Source: Gnetum montanum | Taxonomy: Eukaryota > Streptophyta > Gnetopsida > Gnetales > Gnetaceae | Assembly: GCA_015680685.1 (NCBI GenBank) | Contig: MNCI01009599.1 | Coordinates: 173,965 to 237,964 of the forward strand | DNA length: 64,000 nucleotides | Reading direction: 5' to 3' | The notes under the pieces: model-generated | What the model was told of the DNA's origin: nothing | Databases searched by the model: none | Seen by the model: only the letters and a program-made list of their open reading frames with translations | Shown: in pieces, positions 55,640-64,000 of the stretch | Numbering within the stretch: position 1 is the first letter of the stretch | Layout: each line of letters begins with the position of its first letter | Made by a program: the position numbers and the translations under genes

Positions 55640-57467
55640 GAAGTACCTCCTTTCATATAAATTTCTTCTATTTCTAAATTCTAGCTTCCTTTCACAAAAT
55701 TGTTGGGGAATATTCCTTCACTATCTTCCTTTTTTTTTATTCTCCATATGCTTTTGACTTTCTTGTCCTTTTGATTTTTCCTCCATTTCTTCTTATCTTA
55801 CAAGGTTTTCTTTCTAGGTGCATTTGGATAAGACCAAGGAGTCTTGTGATATCACTAGGTGTTCATGTGGTAATACTTTAAATTGAAATCCCATTACTTA
55901 TGCCCAAATCTATTACAATAATAACATCTAACCTTTTTTTCTGGTTGAAGTGATCAAACATTGGAGTTGTTCTTTGTTTGGATGTAGTGTTAGTTATCAC
56001 TTCAATCTTTGAAGTAGCCTCTTGTTTAGATGAATTTTGTGTGGAAGCTTATTCTTATTGATAACAACCTAGTCCACTTTTTTTGTGTGCACTTCTTCCT
56101 TGTCTAAGAACTATTTGAAGGGATTCTCTTCCTTTAACCAACCTCTCATTTACGAGTTTAGCATCTGCAAGTTCTTCGTTAATCTACTCATAGGACAAGA
56201 GTAGTTTTTTATTCTCAGCCCTTAGGTTTGAGTTTTCTTTTGTAAGGTCTAAGATTTTCATATTTAATAAATATATATCTTAATCCTTATTCTTTAATTA
56301 TTTCTTTAATTTTATACAAATATTTTAAAGAGATAATAGTTCATTGCACAAAAGGTCATACCTTTCTTTATTAGTCTTCATTATTTGATCATCATCATCA
56401 AATGGGCTAGCATTTTCATCTATGAGAGCCATGCAGATGAGGTGTGAATCTTTCAAAGTGTCATCTACCTCTTCTTCACTTTGTTCTCCATCGTCCCAAC
56501 TTATGTAGAATTTTTTCTTTTTTGTATCTTCCTTAGTCTTATCTCTTCGTTGCAACCTACTAGTGCAAAGACATTTAGAGGCCAGATGGCCTCTTCCATC
56601 ATATACCCAACATTCTATGGAAAATGCATCTAAATTTGAATTCATAGAGTCTTTGCCTTTTTCCTTAGCTTTGGATTAATTTGGTCCTAGTGGGTTGAAG
56701 CTTCTTCCTTTCCTTGTAAGGAGTCTTTGAATTCTTCTTAATAGAAGAGCTATTTTGTCTTCACTATTTGTCTCTTGTTCAACACGCTCCTTTTTCTTTG
56801 ATGCTGATTTTAGAGAAATAGGATTTTCCTTAATTACTCCTTCACTTATGAGATTCATCTCATAAGCAATTAGAGCACTTTGAAGCTCCTCAAATTTTAG
56901 AATCGAAAAATCTCTAATTTCTTCCATAGTTGTGACCTTAGGGATAAATTCAAGTTGTAGTATTCTAATCATTTTTATCATTACATTACTTTTAGGAAAG
57001 TCCTTATTTGTACCCTTAATTACTACAACAAGATCATTTTCCCTAGAGAAATAATTCTTAATCTGTTCACCTTCCTTCATCTAAAGTTTGTCATATTAAC
57101 TTTGCAAGACTAAAAGTATTGATTGTTTAACTATAGATGTGTCCTCATAGGTAGCCTCTAAGGTTTCCACAATTTCCTTAGTAGTCTTACATCCAACTAT
57201 TCTATTAAACTCAAATTTATTTAATGCACCATATAAACAATTTTTTGCTTTAGAATCATACATAAACTTATCTCTTTTTTCAGCCATCCATTTGTTTCAT
57301 GGCTTGAGAACTTTTGAGGCATTGTCAATGGGCAATGTGTAGCCTTCAAGGATTGACTCCCATACCTTGAATTCCATGGACTCAAAGAAGCCTTGCATCC
57401 TTTCCTTCCAATATGCAAATTCAAACCCATTGAACATTAGTGTCTTTGTGTAGGATGTCCCCTCCAT
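55640..57467 (-). pseudogene. Element G Gag (Ty1/copia type)
   Basis: Starts at the ATG at 57,467, just after the primer site: MEGTSYTKTLMFNGFEFAYW, KERMQGFFESMEFKVWESI, then AKNCLYGALNKFEFNRIVGC and TTKEIVETLEATYE (copia Gag core). One frame stays in register from 57,467 to about 56,325 with about five stops, including MKEGEQIKNYFSRENDLVV and ILQLEFIPKVTTMEEIRDFS. The knuckle region is CWVYDGRGHLASKC (56,610), with the second Cys lost. After 56,320 a coiled-coil segment (LTKENSNLRAENKKLLLSYE) and a Lys-rich tail follow to about 55,640. No protease, integrase or RT follows. Confidence 0.85.
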
Positions 57468-57509
57468 AGTTCACTCTTGAAAGTTGAAACATGAACTTAA
57501 GAGTACCAA

Positions 57510-57521
57510 GCTTTAATACCA
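57510..57521 (-). promoter_or_regulatory. Element G primer-binding site (initiator tRNA-Met type)
   Basis: The minus strand reads TGGTATTAAAGC, two changes from TGGTATCAGAGC. It lies three bases after the LTR end and 43 bp before the Gag ATG. Confidence 0.8.
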
Positions 57522-57524
57522 CTT

Positions 57525-58598
57525 ATGGATAGAGAACTTAGAAGGGGGGTTGAATAATTTCTCCAATTAAAATTATACTAGTCATAAAAACAAACCAATT
57601 TTATGTAGTTCCCAACACGGGTACATCCACACTTGAAGGATAGAATGCGTGCACACCTCTAGACTTGTTTCTTCAGAAAATGTGGTATGAAGGGAACCAC
57701 ATCCTGTACAAGCTCTAAGCTTCACTTCAGAGTCTTTTATCACTGTGAAACCACTTAACCTTACAAGGTCCCAGCAAGCTCAGAATGTGATTTCAAATAT
57801 CCCACAACCCTTACAAAATTGAGCTCTGCTTTAGAGTGTTTTGACACTACAAAACCACTCCATCTCACAGGATCCTAACAAAGCTAATAAGATATCTTCT
57901 TGCAAGAAGCACATCAACCTCGTAGGAATACAAGAAAGAAAGAAAACAAAAGGGAAAGAATGTAACTAAATTTGTAGATCCTTATACTTAAATCTTAGTA
58001 TAATTGCAATCAAGAAAATGATATTACAATGAAGAGTAAGAGTAGAATTGCTTAGAATAGATAATGAAGAGCTTTTTTGTAAACAATACTTACACAATTT
58101 TCAAGATTTTGACATCATCTTATAGCCTCGAAGTTTCCAAAAACTCCTCAAAATTTATGCAATGCTACCAAACAGCTACTATAGATGTCTACTTCGAAGT
58201 TGAGATTTCTAATTAATATTGAACTCAATGCAAGTGAGAAATCTACCTGGAAAGTGGGATGTCTACAGTGAGATGTCTACTATTAAAGATAGAAGCCTGT
58301 TGTTTCTCCCAAATGTCTACTCAAATTTTGAATTTTGAATTATGAAGCTTTCTCTTGTCAATTTATCTTCTTGGCATTCCTTGAAGCATCTTCATTTGGA
58401 TTTTAGGCTTCATTTTTATCCATGCTCTCATATTGCCCATGCAGTATTCATTTTGACATCTTGACATAGATATCATCTCCTTGAGTTCTCAGATCTCTTT
58501 GTGGAGTTCTTATTCATGTCCTACAAAATCATCATCTACCACAAACATTCTATATTTTCCATTTTCCTTAAGGTCTTGACATACCAAAAGGTCAACAA
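57525..58598 (-). repeat. Element G 5' LTR
   Basis: About 1,074 bp, direct repeat of 36,693-37,749. The minus strand starts TTGTTGACC and ends ATCCAT before the primer site. U3 words GATGTCTAC at 58,183-58,318. Flanked on the right by GGCAT and then the continuing minisatellite. Confidence 0.85.
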
Positions 58599-58750
58599 GG
58601 CATCTCCTCTAGGATGTCTCCTTCACTAGTAAGACATCTCCCTAGAGAAGTCTCCTTCTTAACTAAGACATCTTATTTGAACTTGGAACATCCTCTGTAA
58701 AGATTCAGCTTTTAGGCAAGATGTCTTCTTAACCTTCAAGATCTCTTCAC
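58599..58750. repeat. ~35-bp minisatellite, right arm (probable rest of element C LTR)
   Basis: GGCATCTCCTCTAGGATGTCTCCTTCACTAGT-type units (written here as GGCATCTCCTCTAGG plus ATGTCTCCTTCACTAGT), then AAGACATCTCCC and AAGTCTCCTTCTTAACT. They continue the array at 36,630-36,692 in register. Confidence 0.6.
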
Positions 58751-58779
58751 AGTGTGTCAAAACCTACAAAAATCATCTA

Positions 58780-61520
58780 TATGGATGAAGGAATGGAATC
58801 ATAAGAGGTGTCCCTACACAAAATATCTTCTTAAAAAAACAAAAAATAATATTGGTATAATTTTAAAGAAAAATATTTTCTTTTTAACATTAGTTCTTTA
58901 TTTTCACATCACTCAAATGAAAAGAATTATACTTGGTATAATTATTAGTAAGGAAATGTTAGAATTTATTATCAACTTGATAAATTTTACATCTCTAATA
59001 TTTTATTTGAGAAGCCTACAAGGAAAGTAGAAATGCATATGGACGATACTTTGTTAGATTATTTTCCAATTAATTCTTTCACCTTTCAAAAGCATGAGCT
59101 TTTTCATATGAATGCTAATATGTTTATAGCACCTAATGAAAAAAATATTTTAAAGTTTTTAAGGAATGTAGAAAAAAAACCTACTAGTAATATTGGTTAG
59201 ATTGATTAGTGCCAACAAACTACTTGTGAGTTAAAAATTATGTTGGATGATTTACAAAGTAATTTACTAAGCATAAGCATTAAGTTGAAAAAGATCTTAT
59301 AGAATTTATCAAGAAAAATAAAAATTCTTTTTGAATAGAACTTTAATTTTAAAACTTGAAAATCCTTGGCTAAAGCTTGATAAACAATGTTGGGATGCTT
59401 TTGAAGCTAAAAGTGCTCTTACTAAAAATCACATGGACTGGTTAAAAATTGAAAATGAACCTTGCAAGAAATTTTTTAAATTTCTAAAGCAAAAGAGACA
59501 AGTACCTAAATTTGATTCACTTTATATAAATAATTCTATCATTATGTATTCTAAGACTATTAATAGTATTTTTTGTAAATGATTTTTCTTCTATTTTTAT
59601 TCTAAAGGTTTTAGTAATGAATCCTTATAAGCCTCTAGTAAACATAGTCCTCATCTTATAACAGAATTATAGCAAGGTATTCTTAAAGGAGAAATTATAA
59701 TGAAAGAAATCAAAGCAATGGCTTTTAGTTTTGTAGATGGTAAAGCTATAGGACTTGATGGTTCTCCAATTGAAATTTTTAAGAAGCATTAAGACATCCT
59801 TGGAGATGACCTCTTTCATGTTTTCTAGGAAGCTATTAAATAGATTCTCGTGGTAAAAATATTAAGAAAGGTATTATTCATATTCTTCCAAGAATAGATA
59901 TCTTCAACATATTGGTAATTAGAAACCTATTATAATTCATAACAACACTTATGAAATTTTAGCTAAATGCATGGCTTATTTAATTTAGAATATTATAGAA
60001 GATAAGCAAACTATTTTTTATTAAATGTTATTACAACTTATAAGGGAATGCATTAAGTTTCTGATACTAATAAATCACATTACTTTTATTAAGTTAGATT
60101 ATGGTAAATCTTATGATAAGATTGAATGGAATTATATTATTTCTTATCTCTATAAATAGGTAATTTGTAATTATTTTATTCACCTTATTTGTACTATACT
60201 CACTAATGTTAATGCTCAAGTTCTAATTCATTTTGACTTGAGCTACTCCTTTTCTTTTCAATAATCAATTTATCAAGGGTGTTCTCTAGCTCTCTATCTT
60301 TTTATTATTATTATGTTCTCTTTTTCACATAATTTACATTATGATCTATAAAGAAATATCATTAAGGAAATTTCAACTAATGATCAAGGTATGTAATTGA
60401 TTAATATGTACTTTACATATAATTCTTTTTTATGATTAACAATTCTTTCCAACATATCAATACTCTTTTAGCTAGAGTGAAGGATTAGTACATGTTATCT
60501 AGCTCTCAGATTAATTGGCAAAAATATTTCATTTATTGTAATGGTATTATTCATGAGTAGGCTACTCTCAAACCGTATAAAATCTTTAAAAATAGATTTT
60601 ATCTTCAAAATTTTAGAAATGCCTTTTTCTTTTGAGCCTAATCTTACTATTTTCTAAACTTATGTGATTGATAAAATTAAAAAGAAGCTTAATAAATGGA
60701 AAGAAAAGTATCTCACTCTTGTTGGAAAAGTTTCAGTTATTAAGTAGATGCTTCAATCAACTCATGTTTATTACTCTAGTTATTGAGCTCCTTCTAAAAC
60801 TTCTTATGATAGAATTGATTATATTATCCATTTGTTTCTTTAGTTTGCTAAGCAACATAAAAAAAGGTTTATCTAAAGTTACTTTGGATATTTATACTAG
60901 TAGCAAGAAAGATGGAGGACTTGACCTCATTAATTATTATAACCAAGGTATTTATCTTATAGAAACATGGATTGCATTATGCATTAATGAAGATGATGTT
61001 TGGATGATTTTTTTAAGAATTAGACTTATGTAAAAAAAAACCCTAAGAAAGATAAAATATGATCTTCTAATAACTTTCTTTATGACATCGGCCATTTCTA
61101 TTCTTGGTTTTCCAATTTTTAAACAAATTTGGAAGACATGATGCTAATTCAGTAACTATTGGAATTACAATTATTTTATACTTTTAGAAGATATGCTTAA
61201 GAAAATTAGCCCATAGTGGCTTCCTTTTAATGAAGGAGCTTGGGCTATTAATTCATCCAAATTGTGCACCACTTCAAGCAAATTTGGTATTCCTAAAGTT
61301 TCATGTCTACATATGCATGATAGATGGATTACATAGAATGAAGCTTCCAGCCTCTATGGTTTGAATAGAAAGAGAAAAAATAATTTTAAAAAATTAATTT
61401 CTATTCTTGAGAATTTATTTAAAGTTGACAATTGTTTTTATCATACCCTAAATTTTAATGATAGAAAATTTATAAAATCACTTAATGAGGCATCATAAAT
61501 AACTTATTCTCTTAAAAAAT
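58780..61520 (+). mobile_element. LINE (L1-like non-LTR retrotransposon), 5' part
   Basis: Decayed ORF2 on the plus strand. The end of the endonuclease is near 58,910-59,030 (SKEMLEFIINLINFTSLIFY). The linker with WLKIENEPCKKFFKFLKQK is at 59,436-59,495. RT begins GLDGSPIEIFKKH at 59,751, then KLDYGKSYDKIEWNYIISYL at 60,090-60,150 and YQGCSLALYLF at 60,271. The Asp-Asp box that should follow is unreadable. A 121-codon run (60,668-61,033) holds KLNKWKEKYLTLVGK-like text in another frame and SKKDGGLDLINYYNQ. ORF1 and a clean 5' end are not seen. Confidence 0.8.
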
Positions 61521-63430
61521 CCTTAATGTTTTAAGCACTTATAAAATCATTTAAGCATTTAATCACTTAGAAGCTTAATAACTTAAAAACCACTTGAAAA
61601 ACTCATAATAAAATGTTTATGCCCACTTAAGCCTTATTACATTCATGAATCATAGTTCAATAGAAAATCCAAATTTAAGTCCACTATACAAATCTATTGA
61701 ATGGCCAAATTATAATATGAAATGCAAAAATGGATAAACTGTCATCTAATGTTGATTCTTCTTCTTGCTCCAACTTGGTCACCTCCAAAGCTTCCTACGA
61801 AATCTACATGGAACACATGTAGCAAGGGTTAGTACACTTTCATTGTCAAGGAAATCCATATTATAGCTCTAGGAAACATGATTGGAAGATGAGGTCCATA
61901 TTACAAAGCACACTATTAGAACCAACAACAATTACCAATTAACATAATTGTTAATTAGTATCATTAAAATTATCATTAATGCCTAACATTAACCCATGAT
62001 TTACCCTAGGTTCCAATGGTATTCATGTGAGGTTTCCAACATCAAATGTTTCGAATAACTATAAGGTTAATATTAATTCAACTATCCATCAAGAACTATT
62101 TGGTATTATACCTCACCTATCTAGGCCAACCCTCATGTATGATCATGTCCAACTATTGGGTAGAATCTGCAAGTAATGTAACTTTTCAATCATTGGATTA
62201 CATTATGGCTAGTATTGATCCTATAGTTACCATAGTTCCTAGCTCCTCACTACCACCCTAGATAAGATTTTTCACTGACTACAATTCCAATAGATTGACT
62301 AATTAGTTATTTACTGACTATAATGCCACCTAGATGATTGACCAACCATTTATGTACTAGTTATCTTATTACAAATCATGTTGTTAATGATCCCTACTAA
62401 TATTGACTACAATGCCCTTAGATTAAAGGAAAATTTAAACTAAATGACCAACCAACCAATATCAATAGTCTACTTATCATCTTCTAGCATTTAACATTTT
62501 GAACATGCTCATACACACCTAAAATGTCTACTAGCTATTGTTGATTGAAGATGTCATTCTATCAGACACCACCACTACTGAAAGGATAAGGTGCCACAAA
62601 AGAGAAAGATATAGTTTAACCTCAAAAACATGGTTATATCAACGATCACGATATCATGAAAGAAATTAGATCCAAAGGTTATGCTATTAACCAAAATTGA
62701 TGGATTCAAGAATGTGTCCTCTACCTTGGGAGATCAATTGAGAGAAAATCTTTACCAAGAAAAATAGGTTCTCATCTAGAAATTTCCAAGAAATCCATGA
62801 AGCATAGCCATGAGAAATAGAATGGAAAAGGGAACAATGCATATTTAGTGCCAAGACAATGAGTGTTATCAAGTATTATAGCCATCATAGGTAGGATTTA
62901 GAAAATTCCAAAAATAAAGAATTAATAATTGATTTTCTAAAAAAAAAACTAGGTAAGATGTATCCATAGAAAGGATCCAATGGTTAACCAATAGGTTAAA
63001 TTCATTCAAAAAATATTATAATAATCCCCCATGTTCAAGAATGAGTTCCAAGAGAAAATAAAATAATAGCTAGAATAAACCTCAATTATTTAACATGTTT
63101 CATTACTATATTATTAGAACTCGTTATAAATAATTCTTCTATTTATGTCTCTTAATTGATTTTAGTCACTTGTCATGTCTATTCACTCTATTGTCATGGT
63201 TATTACTTCTAACATATATACAACAAAATAAAAACTGAGGAACATTGTATAATAATATCCATTTTTGTTTATATATTTTATTATTCTTATATAGCTTAAA
63301 TACTTAACATCATGGCTATCTCAGCACTCACAATATTTTCCAATGTTAATGTATTATTTGCTTATCTAAGTCATCAGAATATTTTTGGTATCTTTAAACC
63401 TAGTGATCTAAACATCACAAAACTTAATAG
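61521..63430. other. 1.9-kb insertion-like DNA within the LINE
   Basis: LINE text stops after DRKFIKSLNEAS (about 61,490) and resumes at about 63,465. The interval is AT-rich with no ORF above 71 codons, no recognised domain and no clear terminal repeats. Repeated ACTAGTTATTTACTGACTATAATGCC-like phrases near 62,270-62,420 are the only internal pattern. Confidence 0.4.
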
Positions 63431-63439
63431 AAAATGCAA

Positions 63440-64000
63440 TTATCACTACACTTTTAGATAAGAAAAATGAAAGATATTTGGAGATCTCCTACCTTTCCTA
63501 AAATTCATATTTTTTATTATATCTTATTCATCAAGGTCTTCCTATTGGCACTCATCTTAAAAAATGAAAATTATTTTTTCTAAATGTCCTTTTTTTGGAA
63601 GTGAAGACTCATTTTCTCATTTTATTTTTTTTTTGAGTGTCCTTTTGCTTAGTATGCTTGGAAATGAACATATAAAATTTGTAATAACTTTCACCCAAGA
63701 ATCAATGAAGCCATTCTTGGTGATCAACCTCCTTTGTCTATTTTGTTTCTTTGCATTTGGAAATGTCTTCAATCCCTTATTCTCTATTGTATTTGAAAAC
63801 TTTGATATGTAGTTATTTTCTAGCAACAAGAGCATAACTATGACCTCTCTTCAAAACTTAAATATTAACTTCTCAAGGTACTCCAAAGGTAAATGAACTT
63901 GGCCATAATGATTCTCATTCATGCGTAGGGCAAAGGAATTTTTTGATTCAATTACAATGCATGGAATCCAAGATTTATAGCTAATGGACATCCAAATAAT
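63440..64000 (+). mobile_element. LINE, 3' part (zinc-binding end of ORF2)
   Basis: The plus strand reads FGDLLPFLKFIFF and a HQGLPIGTHLKK phrase (63,525-63,565), then KCPFFGSEDSFSHFIFF (63,580-63,630), which is the layout of the Cys/His region at the end of plant L1-type ORF2 proteins. Stops and frameshifts throughout. The window ends before the poly-A tail. Confidence 0.65.

Larger units (their letters stand above)
36693..58598 (-). mobile_element. Element G: Ty1/copia-type insertion, about 21.9 kb with nested DNA
   Basis: Two direct LTRs (36,693-37,749 and 57,525-58,598) in minus orientation, the right one with a primer site and gag, the left one with an adjoining polypurine tract. Flanks GACAT (36,688-36,692) and GGCAT (58,599-58,603) match 4 of 5 as a target duplication, and the flanking minisatellite rejoins across the insertion. 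Own contents are gag plus possibly a second retroelement ORF. No copia integrase or RT is seen. The remainder is later insertions: Athila pieces, a solo LTR and element E. Confidence 0.6.

Overview
This is nuclear DNA from a land plant with a large, repeat-dense genome. It is AT-rich and CpG-poor, and almost all of it is layered, decayed LTR retrotransposons (Ty3/gypsy of the Athila/Tat branch and of the chromovirus branch, and Ty1/copia), plus one LINE and one broken LRR resistance-type gene. The style (very old nested elements, huge intergenic space, TIR-NLR-like LRR debris) suits a conifer or other gymnosperm, but species cannot be read from the sequence. I see no intact host gene, no tRNA or rRNA gene, no CRISPR and nothing prokaryotic.

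Layout, left to right. 1-420: degenerate 40-bp repeats. About 0.6-9.2 kb: Ty3 element A on the minus strand (gag, protease, RT, RNase H, integrase, with a tRNA-Asp-like primer site). 9.2-11.0 kb: a CpG-richer island with a broken LRR gene. 12.5-14.6 kb: Ty3 fragment D on the plus strand. 16.1-17.0 kb: repeat family R. 17.06-29.93 kb: two head-to-tail units of a Tat-like element that carries gag and protease but no RT or integrase. 29.93-31.44 kb: two more R copies, one inverted. 31.44-36.69 kb: chromovirus C on the minus strand, whose 5' LTR appears to resume at 58.6 kb.

36,693-58,598 reads as one Ty1/copia insertion (G) in that chromovirus LTR, filled by later events: Athila-type pol on the plus strand (38.2-41.9 kb), Athila-type gag on the minus strand (43.5-45.6 kb), a solo LTR with a perfect 5-bp target duplication (45,829-46,424), and a complete 6.66-kb LTR element E (47,676-54,334). 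E has matching LTRs, a tRNA-Asp primer site, gag and a separate downstream ORF, but no pol. E splits an older retroelement ORF that can be followed on both of its sides. 58.8-64 kb holds a LINE, itself interrupted by 1.9 kb of unrecognised DNA.

The most interesting theme is gag-without-polymerase elements. E (gag plus a novel-looking ORF) and the tandem gag-protease units both lack RT and integrase. E shares its gag type, including an unusual CX2CX3HX4C knuckle, and its primer type with element A, which does have pol; an A-like relative is therefore the natural candidate for supplying E's enzymes in trans.
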